A stretch of 64,000 nt of DNA from Tyto alba (Eukaryota > Chordata > Aves > Strigiformes > Tytonidae), in contig NW_024881261.1 of the NCBI RefSeq assembly GCF_018691265.1, forward strand, positions 23,213,374 to 23,277,373. Direction: 5' to 3'. A program made the translations under genes and the position numbers. Positions 1 through 13,800 of this stretch are shown in pieces. Positions within the stretch are counted from its first letter, which is position 1; every line of letters starts with the position of its first letter. The notes under the pieces were generated by a model. It ran no database searches and was not told the origin of the DNA. It saw only the letters and a list, made by a program, of their open reading frames with translations.

Positions 1-3000
1 AAGAAGAAACAAACCCTAATCAAACAAAAAACAAACAACAAAACCACCACCATATGTAGCCTCTAAGACCCAGCTGTAAGCAATGGTTTTCAACTTGGGA
101 GTCAGGTAGCTCTTAAACTTTCAGTTCTAGTTTGTGAAAATGTCATCTAGGTGTACTTAGAAGCTGCAGTCATGAAATTGCAGCCAGAGCTGTCAGAATT
201 ACAGTTGTGCTGGTTGTGCTGAGGCACAGGTAACGTGGAATAAAATAAAATTCTACTTAATCTATCAGACTTCAGAAACTAGTTTCCAGTCACTTTATGA
301 TCTTTTCTCCATAGAGAGTAATCTGTTAGGCTCAGTTAGAGAAAGTTATTTTATATTGGTGAGAGATATTTATCATTACCGCTAGAAAAGAACAAAAAAA
401 AAATCTCTTAATGATTAGGCTAGCTTTGACCTTTGCCTGTTGAAAGCTCTGTCTTGCTTCTAATTGCTGAAGGCAAAAGTTTCTGAGGTTTCTGCTCAGT
501 TACTTATTAGCTTCAATAATGCAAAGTCCAATATGTGCTGTCATGACATGTTACTTATATTTGTTGAGCTACTCAGCTGGTGGTCTTTATGCATTGTTTT
601 ATGCTACCAAAGACCTACAAGATGTAAGAGTAAGTGAGGTATCTACAACAGTATGAATGGAATCATTGTAAAAGTTTTAATAATAACTGACATAACTGCT
701 TCCACCCAGGCTTACCTACTTTTGAAGACTGATTTATGCTCAACCTGCACAGCCCCCTGAATGTCACTGTGGGGCAGTATGGTAGAAAATAAAAATGAAT
801 GAGAGTGTCTGTCCCATAGCCATCACAGCTAGGATTTAATAATAATTGCTGCCTTCCTAAAAATGCATAAGCTAGCATTAATGCTAATGGTGGCATTAGT
901 GAAATGTAGTCACTGTTTCGTGATGGGTGGAGCTTGGTGTTATTTAGAGGGACTTTGCAGAGCTGTGGCTGCTTTTCCAGCCTATCTTCAAAAAAACAAA
1001 AACAGTGCATGTTTTTTGATTGCTGCCCTGGCAGAGCCCATCCCTGTCATCTTTCTTTTTTGGCTCCCAAAGTCCTGTGAACGGCATTGATCAAAGCAAG
1101 CACAATACCTTCTTGGCATGACCTTCCATTTCTTATTTCTGCAGTCAAGCGTAATGTTCACACTTGCTATGCACCTAAGCTATGACAAAGCAGTCCAGCA
1201 TTTAATACCTACAGGCAAAGCCTAGGGCATGCTGTAAGGGGTGCAGGTGTTTCAGGAAGCAGCCTTCCTTTCTATAAATAGGGGAGGTCCACAAGTAAAT
1301 GCAGTAATGATTATGTGAGAATGTTTGGGGTGGGGGGTGAGTGATGCTAACAGTTTTAAATTGTTCTGGATGAAATAATGTCCCCTTGATTGTCCATTAA
1401 AGGGGAAAATATATTTCAGCTGATATAAGACAAATGCACCCAGATATACTCGGCTGTTGTCTGTGGAGGTTTGAGCTGTTGAGACTAAATGCATGGATAG
1501 AAAGATGAGGTCTTGGCTTGCATGTGTGTTGCTACTGCACCTATTTGCAGGTGGTGTTTGTTAGGTAGGTGGGTTGGTTTGTTTAGAATCTGGTGAGCTG
1601 CTCATATTCTTTGCCAGGGAGGACTGGGGAGAGGCTGCTGGTGGTTTTTCCAGGTGATGACAAGAAAACGTGTGGAAACTTATCTCGCATGTTAGCATCT
1701 ATTTAATGGCATTTCACCAGCACTAGAATGCACTCTGCACATACCATCATTTGGGTGTCTGTGTTAAAAATTACATGCTGTGCTGTGCTGCACAGCTGTG
1801 TGAGACAGGCCCTCTTTGGCAGGATGCTAGCTCACTTACAAACTGCCTGACACTCTTCAGATAGGAACCCTTAATGTATTTTGCATTATTGTCAACTTCT
1901 GGAGCAGGCAGCTCAGTGGGGTTGCAGGCATGACCCCATTTAACCTACTTTGTTATTGTTGACAAATTCCAGATGCAAACTGTTAAACTCCAGAGGAATT
2001 TGGAAAGTCAGACTACAGTGAACACTGCAGTTGCCAAGTATTTTGTCCAGCATCATAAAAAATTAATACTTTCTTTTTTTTTTCAGAGAGCAGAAGGTGA
2101 TGAATGTGAATTGCCTCACCTAGCCTGTTCCCATAGTAATAAATTGGATCAGCACTGGTATCTGGATTAGAAACCTACACCTCCAGAGCTATCCCTCAAA
2201 CCTTTTGTAGTTCCTGACTCCTGCGTCAAGCCCTGTGCAATCAGTTTTCCCAGCAGTGCTGCCAGCCTTCGCTGCAGGGCCGGGGCCGGAGCGATAAAGC
2301 ATGTGGCCCTGGACAAAGGGGAGCTTGTTTTCTGGCCGCAGCGTAGGGCTGGGGTGGGGAGGGCAGGGGAAATGCCAGGCATGGTTCAGGTTCTTCCGTC
2401 CTGGCCCCATGACGTAAGAGCAAGCTCATGAGGTTATCTGGAACAAGTCACGTTTTGCTGACAGATGTTTGTACAGTATGAAAACAGGGACCGTGCGTGC
2501 TGGATATACCCCGGCACCGGGGCAGGGGGACCCAGCTGAGCACCCCGGCGGCCAGTGTTTTCTTCCTGCAGGGCAAGGTGGCCGGCAGCCAGGAGCCCCA
2601 ACCCTGCTGAGAAAGTGGGCCCCAAGGAGTGTGCAGTGTTGGGAGCTGCCACTGTCCGACGGCAAGGCTGGGACACCGAGCTGAGATGCAGCCAGAGCAA
2701 TCTGTTCCCGTGGGTTTCCTCCTTCAGCCCTGCAGGTCTGTGCTCTCCAGCACTGCACGGGCTTTTTGTCCAGTCCAGCCTGCCTGCACCAGCCACGCTG
2801 CAGCATGGAGAGCCTTTCCCTGGGGAAATGCGCTGCGGAGGGGAGAGAACTAACCCTCATTAGCAGCAGTGAGGGGAGCTATCACCCCAGTAGGCCAAAA
2901 AAACCCCCACTCTCATCTTGAAAAATAAAGCTGCTTGTGTTTGTATCTGGAGATGGTGCAGGTGTGTGTGCAGGCATGAGCCGGCAGCATGGAGGAACCA

Positions 3001-4292
3001 GGCTTTTCCCAGGGATGAGCAGGAGGAGGAGTTTGCTGGTTGAACTATGCCATCCTTGCTTGCTTGCAAGTGCCTGTAGAAGGAGCCTGAGGGGATAAGC
3101 TAAATTTAGCTGGGTTGGTGAATTAGTTCCCTCCTCAATCTGCCAAAAAGCTGTACAGTTGATCTGGACAGTGGGAGGTTTATAATCTTGGTGACAGGCC
3201 AGCTTTACCTCAGATGAGGCTTGGGTTTGTCTTTTTTTTTTTTTCTGCAAGGCAGAAGGTGCTGTGGTGTGATTTATGGTGAAGGGGAGGAAACACATGA
3301 CCCTGTGTGTAGGTAACCCCAGGGGTGGAGGTGGCCCTGTGCCTGCCAAGAAGGACCTGCATGCAGCTATGGACCCCTCCATTTTCAACCTCTGGCGATT
3401 TGTTTTAAAGCAAAGGTGACACTGTGTCTTAGAAACCATTTATTTTCACACCAAAAGAACAGGCAGCATCTCATTCAGAGGTGTGAGCAGTGAAGTAACG
3501 TCAGCGCAGACGGGTTTGCTGTACATGGATGGAGGTGCTGCAGCTCAGACACCATCAGCCACTCATCCAGCGCACGTGGGGCGTGTGACCCCTCCCCACA
3601 TCAAGCCCAAAGGCACCCTCCAGCAGCCATGGCATGGGGAGCAGGGTGATGCCTCTGGCAGCCACCTGGGGCTTTGCGCAGGGGACTGTCCCAGATGTCT
3701 CCAGACAGAAATAACCATGGCCATGGGGTCCACCCTGGGTTGGACGAGGGGGAATGTGGTGGTGAGATCCACCCTCACCAGCCTGCACCCAGCCCCCAGC
3801 CTGCAGCACAGGGGGTTGGGGGGGGAGCTGGCACAGAATGGACAGGGACAGACGGAACAGGGACAGGGACTATGGCCACTCAAACCTTCCCCTCTGCTCC
3901 AGGACTCCCTGGTTTCCAGCAAGCATCAAGTAGACATTTTTTGATGGAGCTATTTGTTACTGTGGGGAACAGAGGGACACCTGGTAAAGGGAAGCACTGA
4001 AGTGCCCAGTCCCACCATCAAAACACAGTGCTGGATGGAGAGGAGGCAGCTCTCAGCTGCCTTGCACTGGGGACAGGCCACCAGAGCCAGCTGTGGTCGG
4101 TGCCTTGGCTGTGCCCTCCTGGCCCTTGCTGGGTGCCAGCAGGCAGCTGCCAACAAAATAGCAGGTGAGCCCAGTCTGACTGTAATTCCCTCCCACTATT
4201 CTCCAGGGTAAACACAGCCATGAACGTCTGCTGCTGCCCAGGGAACCCTGGTCCAGTGCACAGGGATACCAGGAGAAAGCAGACACATCTGC
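1..4292. other. Intergenic region downstream of PDLIM1
   Basis: No exon with credible splice sites or protein similarity was found on either strand. 1-2.2 kb is AT-rich; about 2.24-2.86 kb and 3.5-4.1 kb are more GC-rich and therefore contain several overlapping chance ORFs of up to 185 codons in different frames. A T-run lies at 3231-3244. Confidence 0.6.
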
Positions 4293-4657
4293 CTTGTGGA
4301 TTGACCCCATTTATTGAATGCAAATAGAAGGCAAATAACTGTGACACAGAAGAGCTGTAATCTGACTTTGGCCTCTGATTTTCCTGTGCGATTGACAGCA
4401 CAAAGGAGGGAAAAACATTTAAAAAATCTGTGTATTTAAAAAAAAAAAAAACAGTGAAAGAAGAGCCGAAAAGAATGTTGAACAATTAGTGACCTCTCAT
4501 GTAAACAGATGGAGGATTAATAATGGCAAGGAAAGTCAAAGCCACGCCTAGCATTCCTTATTGCAAACAAGATTCGGCAGGGGGGCAAGGGATGATGCTT
4601 TCCAAGGAAAAGCAGCAGAGGTTAAACCATTCACACTGGTTTTGCAAGCAGTGCAGT
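4293..4657 (-). other. PDLIM1: PDLIM1 3' untranslated region
   Basis: Runs from the stop codon to an estimated cleavage site 15-20 nt beyond the AATAAA at 4310-4315. The length of about 365 nt is similar to the short 3' UTR of mammalian PDLIM1 as I recall it. It contains an A-rich stretch (4439-4451 on the plus strand, U-rich in the mRNA). The exact end is inferred. Confidence 0.7.
4310..4315 (-). promoter_or_regulatory. PDLIM1: PDLIM1 polyadenylation signal AATAAA
   Basis: The minus strand reads ATTCAATAAATGGGG here, the first canonical hexamer after the stop codon, about 345 nt downstream of it. Cleavage is expected at roughly 4290-4300. Confidence 0.75.
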
Positions 4658-4844
4658 TTACTTTGGGAAGACAGTGACCACCTCGTAGCCTTCTGGGGGA
4701 ATCACCCGCTCCCGCGCGTGCTTCTCACAGTAGATTTGGTCTTCCACGAAGAAGTGTCCTTTCTGCTTGAGGTTGGTGCCACAGTCGCTGCACACGTAGC
4801 ACTCGGGGTGACGCTGCTTGTCCCGGATCTTCACAAAGACCCCT
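4658..4844 (-). CDS. PDLIM1: PDLIM1 exon 7 (residues 267-327, LIM domain and stop)
   Basis: Encodes the rest of the LIM domain: [18 protein letters not shown], then [18 protein letters not shown], then [17 protein letters not shown] and VVTVFPK after E. It carries zinc ligands H278, C281, C284, C287, C305 and H308. The stop codon TAA is at 4658-4660. The acceptor TTCCTTCCCCAG lies just before 4844. [16 protein letters not shown] separates this gene from PDLIM3 and PDLIM4, as I recall those sequences. It is followed by a short 3' UTR. Confidence 0.97.
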
Positions 4845-7800
4845 CTGGGGAAGGAACCAGCACCCCTCAGCACCAGGCACCCACCACTGCCTCCCTCCTC
4901 CCCAGCCACCGCCCACCCAGCCCAGCCCCACACCAGCACTGAAGGTGGACAATAGTCTCCTGCTCCTGACAAGCCAACGTATAGGACCTCTGGCTGGTCA
5001 GGCAGATGTTAACAGCACTTTTAGCGCCCAATTGGTGCTGGCACGGGAGCCCTCCGCTGGAAGATGTTTCCTAGACTTGGCCTGCCTAAGTTTCACAGGG
5101 ACAGTCCTATCGTCAGTGGTGGCAAGGCTCACTGTGATGGCACCTTTAACACGGCTGGAGATAGCACATCTTTCGAATGCCTAGGATCAAGTGGCAGGCA
5201 TCTCAACCACCTGTTGGAGCAAAATCCAGGTCCAAAACAACCAGACTGCAGAACACAGCCAGAAATGACTGCCCACTACCAACTGAGGGGGATAAAGACT
5301 GCACAGCCAGCCACTGCCCTTTTACTAATGACTGACACACCAGGTACGTGTGGGAGAAGCACAGATCCTGGTTCTGATCTCAGACGCTGCTTCTTGGGAG
5401 CTGCAGTGAACAGATCCAGCCAAATGTGGGCCAGCTCTTAGTGGAAAACTTCACAGTTTAACCCAGCAGGTAATGAGGAACACTGCATAGCAACTTGTTA
5501 ACTACCACCAGCAGCAACAGAAAAATTTGCCAGGAATATAATTTTGTTCCAGCAGCCACCTATATTTTCCGTAATTCATTAATTTTTAGAGCTATTTATA
5601 GCCTTGTGCTTTCTTTCCAGATCTGCCCAGCTGGTAGAATAATTATAAGGTTTGTCTCTGCTTCATATTTTACAGAGTATGGATTGCCTTTGTAATGACT
5701 CTGCCAGTCCTTGGTGTGGCAAGCATGCCAGGACCATGCAATCACAGTGTAGTGGGTCTCAGCAACAATCTGATAGCTTGTGGTGAGCAGCATGGGAGAA
5801 ATCTGAATTCTTCCATGAAGATGCAACACTTGACTGCTGGAGTCAACTGTTAAGCTAAGGAGATTGTAGGAAGAATTTGTGGTTGAGAAACTGAACAGCA
5901 AATCAAAGACATGGGTTGGGTCCCTCATGCTGGCACACTTGTGGTACAGCAGCTCTGTATCAAATCCATGCCCTTGCTGTACTGGAAATCAGATTATGTC
6001 TGCATAAACATAGCAGAGGTGTACAGTCCTACAGCAGTGCAGGGAGCAGAACGCAGCTCTCCTGGTCCACACTGCCTCTGACCACCAAGGCATGTCACCA
6101 CTCCATGGCTGGGAGCGCCAAGATATGGAAAGCATTAAGTTCACAGGCCTTGAATGGAAAGGTAATCTTTTTTTTTTTTTTTTTTTATGGGTACTGTAAA
6201 CAGATTTCAGATAGGAAGCGAAACACTGCAGCAACAACTGTCTCTAGGTTTGCCTCACAGGGACTTGCTTTGGTTTCCACTGATACAGATTTGTAGAAGG
6301 ATTTGCCTCACTGCAGGGAACTCTAAAGATAGCACTATCAAAGCTAGTGAGAATAAATGTGCCTTGAGCCAGCTCCTGGATGCACTGGATGTGGGTAGGT
6401 GAAGTGTTTTGGGTGCACAGGCATGGGATGCTTGGCCTGCAACCCCAGGGACAGGCTTACTTACACAATGCCAGATCCACACTTATCGCACATGGGCAGC
6501 TTCTGGGCATTCCCAATCGATGAGGCCACCTTTGTGGTGGGGGCTTTGACGCTCCTAAATCCAGACGGTTTGGTAGGGTCTCCTGAGGGTGGAAGGAGAG
6601 TGCTTCAGAGCATGTGAGATGTATGGCTCTAGGCTACTCCTCCCAAGCAGATGCTCTGCTAGGGAGGGGTGATGTTCTTCAACGCCAGCTTGGAGGCAGG
6701 ATTCATGCATGGATAGTGGGCAGGGATTTAGAGGTGTGTGGGGAGGAGGGAGAGAAGGGACACAGCTAAACCCGGCCCTGGAAATTCAAGGGCCTGAATT
6801 TGTGGGCAGTCAGATGAGAGTCTCTTCTCATCTTAAAAGCCCATCAGACTACAGCTGATGTGTCTCACATACACAGATGCACAAAGCAAAGAGAAGCCTC
6901 AGCCCCAGCCCCTGCCTTGGCAGCACAGGACTCTGCCTGCCATGTCCCGATCACACATGCAGGGTCAAGCTGATTGCCGGATTTGGGCTCAGAAAGAGGA
7001 AGGAGGTGGGTGTCCTGCAGACTAGGGAGGACTGTCAGAATCCTCTTCCTGTCTGCTGTCTGGTGTATGGTGGGGCTGGCTCTCCCGAGACTCCTGGAAG
7101 ATTTGGTTAATAAACTCCTTGTTCTTGCAGGGCCCTGAGACACTGGGGATAACTTTGTGCTCTCCTGCTGCTGCGTAGCATGCTCCAGGTATCTGCCTAG
7201 TGCAGCCTCTCTGGGGCAGGGATGTCCTGCAGGTCCTTCACAGGTGACATCTGCTGACCTGGGTGCCTACAACAGCAGTGGATCCTAGATGCAGAATACG
7301 AGGCAAGCCTTTAAATATCCGCAGTGAAAAAGGAGCCTGTTACAAAATGGCACCATTGATGTGACAAGTCATATCTATATGACCTTTGCAAGAGGTTCAA
7401 TACCAGGCAACAAGGGAAGGAGGGCTGCAGAGCCTCCCGTGATGTTTCAGCAGAAACAGAGGGGGTTGTTGGACACCTCAGCCTGGGCGGGACACTGATA
7501 AAACCCTTCTGACTAGTGTCAAACCAAGAGCACAATGCAATGGCTGTTCCTGGCATAAGGGAAGGAAAAACCCTCTGAAGGCACACCCTGGTGACCAGCA
7601 AGGTCAGAGACACGTCACAGCCAAGAGCAGTGCCACTGACAGAAGAGCTGATGGAAAAAGCGGGAGATTGCCCACCGCACCTCCCTCTCACCACTGCTCA
7701 TCCGTGGGGCAGGTGACACTGTGCTGCTTTACCTCTGGGGCAGCCGTCAGCTCAGAGGTTTGCACCCAGCTCTGTGCAGGGATGCTGGTCCAGAGGTGCA

Positions 7801-10800
7801 AGTTCCCTAATGGGGGCTACAGACCATGCACCCTCCAAACACAGCAGGAAGCACCTGGCCTCCAACAGAGTTACTGCAAGTGACCCTTACTGGGAAGGAA
7901 GCAGCAGCAACCACATTTTCAGGCTCTTCCCTGTCACCTCTGCTCACTCCCTCTGCCTCAAACAGCACTTTGCTCATATCAAGAACATTGACAGCATGTT
8001 TTTAATCTCTCTAAAGGAATCAGCTTAATCAAATACCCACAGGAAATAGAACTTCTTCCGCCCTGGGAAACACCCTCCACCTATGTGTGCAGGGTCAGGT
8101 CTAAACACAGACCAGCCGTGGTGCTTCCACACACAGCCCCTGTGTCCAGGGCCAGGCTCTCAGCTGGTGTAGTTGGTGTAAGTCAGCACAGCTGATACAG
8201 TCAGCCATGCCCCGAGGGACCAGTCCCAGCTGGAGAGATCGCTCCCTGCTGCTGCTCAAAAGCCATTGCCTGAAGACAGGCTGGGAGAAGCAGACAACCA
8301 ACGTGCTACTTATCACTGCAAACCTGATCTGACTCAGCAGCAGCAGCGTTTGAGCCTGGCCAAGCAGTGAGGCAGGCAGGGGCACTGTCTCCTGGGGACA
8401 GACATTCCTTTGGGGCTGTGTAACCTCTCAGCCCTGCTCCGCACGGGTGATTATCAGCTCACAGTGGAGTAATGCCAAAGCCTTTCCTGGCCTGTGATGG
8501 GGTAGGCAAACCTTGTGCCAGAGAATCCCAATAATGCTGCAAATCTTCAAAGAAAGATAAAGTAGAGAGGCTTTTGCTTCTTATCTTCTTCAGCACTGCT
8601 AAGAATAGGGGAGGACCTTGGCTGCGTAAGAAGTCCTGGCTACTCCAGTCCCTTCCATGCAGAAGCTGAACCCTGAGGGCAAGTTGCAAACACTCAATAT
8701 TTGAAAGATGGTTTCATATAGGTATTTTAACAGCATATTAAAGACTCCAAGATCCTGGTTTCTTTCTTCCTATTGGTCCCTTATCTCCTTTGTTTTGCTG
8801 TATCCTTACAGATCCCTCAGACCTACCAGCACGTGGCTGATCTGTTTCCCTTTATGGTGAATATCTCAGCACCAGGCTTTTGTTGATGAAATTGAATGTA
8901 CCACTGCCAAGCTAGTAACACAAAAGACAAAGTCTCAACTGGCCTAAGGAAAAAAAAGTAATTCCTGGAATTATTTTCCTATTTATTTGTTTATTTTATT
9001 TAAGGGGAGAAAAGAGTATGATTTATCCCCTACCTAAGTTAATTGACTTTTTAATCTTAAAGTCTATAGCCCTGAACTGCACAAGTCCAGATGTCAGATC
9101 AAGAATGTGAAGCAAAGTTTCACAGGTTAAAAGATATGGACTGCTCGCTGTAACCCAGCTTTCATGTTTTTATATTCAGCTGCAGAAGTGGATCCTTTTT
9201 CCTGTGTAAAGGGATGGAGATCAGAAGCTTTAGGACTCACTGAAGAGCACTATCTTGTAGTAACTTTCAAAGTCTTGAATCTAAGATGGTCTTTAATCAG
9301 TGAATATTATCTTAAAGGGGCAAAACTTTAGAAGGTATAGAAGAGTTTTTTGAATTTTAAAATTCCTTCTTGAACACTTAACATTGTGGACGTTTATTTC
9401 TTGAGTACTCACTCGAGAAGTAAGCAATGATATGGACCCATAGACAATGAAACTGATCACCAATAGTATATTTAGGACTTGTTAGTGAAAGGCTCTCTAG
9501 GTTTCTGTAGAAACTATCTACACATGCTACTTTGAACAATTAACAGCTAAGAAAGGAAAAAAAGGTTTTAGATGTTACTCTTAAGCATTGTACACAGCTC
9601 AAGGAATGGCAAAAGGGAAGAACACACTCAGATTAGATGTGTACTAAGTGCTCACCTTTCTCTTCTGACTCCAGAATCTCTTGCAACACTAGGAATGAAG
9701 CAGACTGTCTGGGTGGCTCATTTGACTCTTGATTCTCCTGAAGCATCTTGTAAACCTCAGATTCTCTGTCTATGACAATGCCACCTGGGGGCTGGTTATG
9801 CTGATCTAAACTGAGGAAGGAACAGAGAATGCACTTGTTAAATAGCTGAAAACTAAAGCCAGCTCCTCAAGCAAAATTTTCACACTGCATCATAGAAATG
9901 AAGAATGAATGTACAAAACAAACACACGACAGGATGCCATAAAACACGGAGGTGCTGGATGTGCTCGCACAAGCAGCTGCAGCTGGGGTGTGATCAGCAC
10001 GCTGGGCTATTCACATACGCTACTGTCAACAGGTTCTCACCAACTGCCCCTGACCAGTCCTCAAGTGTTCGCCCTGCTTTGCAATTACTATATACTCCAG
10101 AAACGAAAACTTTCTGCCCAGGAAACCACTGCTTTCTTAATAGGTAAATAAAGAACTCATGTGCTGGCATGGTAGCTGTGCCATCTATGCATATTCCTTG
10201 CATGAACTACCTCAGACTACTACTGTGAATCTCAAATTAAGTAAAGTTTATTCCATTAAAAAGAAATTTTTGCAAGTACACTATGAATTGCTCCTAGAGG
10301 CCACCTTCACAAAGTAACAGCTGTAGGATCTAACTAAAAGATCCTCTGATTGGCAATAATTTAATTTGGTTTTCAAGTGAGTGCTATTATTTCCATTTTA
10401 TAGTTGGAGACTATAGTTGGAGCCACAGCCCATTTACAACATTTAACTACAGTTAAAGGGCAGGTCAAGAGCAGAGGTGATTTCTGCCTGCTAAGATTAA
10501 GCCCTCCGTTCAGTTGCCTTCTGAGGCACTGCTGCTGCCACTCACTTGCACCCTCAGCCCAGAGCCCAAGGTGCTTCAGGGGCAGCTCTTCACAGTCCAG
10601 GGTGGCTGAAAGGGTCATCATTGTGCCACCAGAAGGGTCCTTAGGGGAAAAAAATAGAAAGAGGCTGGAGGCAGTACCTAGGATGTTCTCCATATTCAGT
10701 GAGTACAGGATAAACTACAGGCTTAAAACTGAAGGAGGATATTCAGAATATCCCTTAGGAAAAGCTTTCCAACAGATACCGAAATACCAGACCAGATTGT

Positions 10801-13800
10801 CACTGACAGGTGAGCAACCTCCATACTAAAGGATTTTTAGAGTCTGGATAAATAGCCACTGGGAATGATTTAAATTAATGGTTTAAATTGACCAAATGCA
10901 GAGCTAGGGGATGGACTAAATGGCACAGGAGATTCCTGCCTGCCTTGTGTTCTGTGGCTGGTCTAAAACATCTCTGGAAAAATGAGACAGCTGACAAGTC
11001 TCCTCTGACAGCTCAATTACATAATGCAGCCTTATAAATGTAAGTGGTCTACTAGGTTTCGCTGTCCCCGCACTCTGTGATTGCCTGAAAAGTACATAAA
11101 CATCCTGAAGTTCAGAGTAAATTGCAGGGAGAATTTTTTTTCTTGAGGAGGCAAATGCATACTTTCCATGCCAATGTGCAGTTTAGTCATCTGGGAGTTA
11201 AGCTACATAATAAACTCTTCAAGCATCGGAGGTAAAATCATTGCATGTGCTATAAAATGTTATTTCCATGAAAAGAATTTCATAAAATGTTTCCATCTTT
11301 GGTAATTTTTGGTGGAGCAGGAAGCACATTAGACTTGCAAGTAGGTGAAGCCTTGAAGCCTGAATCTCATTTACTGAAGCCTCTCATCCAAAATAATAAT
11401 TCACACAGAAAATGTCCTATGTTATCCCAAATGAATCCATGTTCCACACAGCATTCATCTTATGTAAACTCATATGCTCCCACCACTCTATCCACTCATA
11501 AAAACATCAGGCAAGAAACCTTTCATTGGAGTTTGCATACTCAGAATGTTTCACTAACATGCATTCAAAAAGCAAAGGCTCAGTCATCTTAAAAGAGTAC
11601 TAGAGTCAAAGAAAGCCATCACATGTCAACCATGCATTGTGGCAGTGTGCAAAACATATAGATCAGCTCTCCCAGGTATGCATTCTATAGATATACTTGC
11701 ATATACAAGAATTCTGAAAGCTATTAAAAAAAAAAACCACCAAAGCCCAAATCTGAGAATTTGTACCAGCAGACTGAAATACCTCAACATGTCAGTGCAA
11801 AAGGCTACACTGCTTAAAGAAAAAAAAAAATACAACAACAAGAAAACCCCCACAAACACAAAAAAACCTCCAAACCCCAAAAGGCACATGCATCTTTTGA
11901 ATGGGCAAGCCCACAGGCACAGGAATTCTGTCTGCAGGACAATGAGTCTCCTTTTGTTGGCTGATTTATGGCATCTCCTGTTACACAGGTACTTTATTCT
12001 CAGCAATTACCAGCAACTGGTGTCCTTTTCCATGTGCAGGACTTCCCCAACACAGAAACTTTGTAGGGGACGACTCCAACAACCTTTACTGGATTTCAGA
12101 CTCACAACCGTTACTGGATCTCACTGCTTCTATCATGGGCAGCTTGTAATTCTGACTGAGTAACATTGGCTCACTGAGCTTTGAAAATTGGCAAGAAGAT
12201 GGTAATAAAAACCATAAAGACACAGCCTCGCACAGTGTGTCTTCAGAAAAGCACAGTTTATTCTTTACTAATGTCATTTTACTATTTTATGCTAGCACAT
12301 TTTGTAACGTTTACAAGGATCTCAAAGCTGGGCTACAGGAAGGCACAGTACTTGGAGCATTCACTTTTGCAATGAAACAATTGCTGATGCCTGAGGCTCC
12401 TTTGTGAGTGTTATCAGCTCCTCCCGACCAGGACAGCCAGCCAGCAGAGTGTGACTGATCCTGGTGTGCACCATATCGGCTACAAGCCAGGACAGTGACT
12501 TACAGCAAGTAACTGGACAGAGTAAGAAGGCAGGAGTAGATCCACAGCCTCCCATTATCTCCCGGCTGCTGGCACATGGCAAGGCTTGGCTGTACGGATC
12601 TGTATTTTTCTGCTTTGAAACACATGGTGCTAAGCCCAGGGACTGTAAGCAGCTGAGGTGCTGAGAGCTGGCTGTGCCCTTTTGCTCTGTCCCAGAGGCC
12701 ATGGGACTGACCACCTCCCAGGTCACACAGCTGCAAGCTGCTTGGTCACACAGCAGGGTAATTCTGCTGAAGCTTCAGGTCTTCCAAAGCAATTCAGCCT
12801 TGATTGGAGCCCTGCGAGATGGCTAAACATTCTTTCTGCTTCACTCATCTTGATACTGAAGCCCTCCCTGTAAAACCCTGTGGTCTGTCACTTAGAGGCA
12901 TGGGCCAGCTGGTTCCCAACTGCCACAAAGCAAACATCAATAAGCACCCAGGCCTTGTGATGCTGAGGCCCTCCACAGGTCCTGCAGACCTCAGAGCATG
13001 TTGAGCATCCTCTGCTCCTACAGGCAAAGAGGCAGCCCCAAGAGCAGCAACCTGTGCAGACAGGTGGGCAGGAGTGGGAACACAGACTGGGCCCTCCACA
13101 TGCCTGGTGCCTGCCCAGGCTGCTCCAAATTCATGAGTGTTATCAGCCAAAGATGGAGACCCATGGGGACCTGCTTCAGCCTGAAATGAAACACGCCCAG
13201 CACACATCCATGGCCCAGACCACAGCCAGCAAAACAAAAGCACAAGGACATGTGTGTCAGCATCTTCCAGTCACCACCAGTGATTTCAGTGCAGGAGCAA
13301 CACCAGCTTTCAGGATAAAGAAGTCTCCTGCCCCCTGCAAATCCATCTGCTGCTGGTGGCTCCTCCAGAAAAGCCACCAGCTGCTGTCAGGGCCCTGCTG
13401 CGTGGGTGTGCAGGGGGCAATGGAGACACTGACAGACTGAAATCATGTTTTGGTGCTTCCCACAGTGTTGGACACAAACAAAATGCAGAGAAAGCTCCTG
13501 TGAAGAGTCATGCACTAATGTTGGAAAGGTGAAATGTAAACGCTGTTTTCTTGTGACTGGCCAATGCCGTGAGCCACAGACAGGGACGAGGCACTTGTGG
13601 ACACTGAGATGCAGATGAGCAGATGCACTGAGCCAGCCACAGAGGCAATGGGCAGGTTACCTGGGGAAATCGGGGCTAACAGAAGAGATCTGCCCCTGCA
13701 GGGAATCCATGATGTTGCTCTGTGAATAGAGCTGCAGGGGAGAATTGAACTGCACATGCAGCACTTTGAGTCCTGGCACCTCCACTTCCATGGGACTGTT

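Noticed and set aside
2426..3439. Overlapping ORFs of up to 185 codons on both strands downstream of PDLIM1
   Set aside because: Several frames are open at once in a GC-richer patch, with no splice signals, no similarity and low-complexity composition.
4658..6582. Assignment of the LIM exons to PDLIM3 or PDLIM4
   Set aside because: The C-terminal sequence ([24 protein letters not shown]) and the SORBS1 neighbour fit PDLIM1; PDLIM3 ends differently and neighbours SORBS2.
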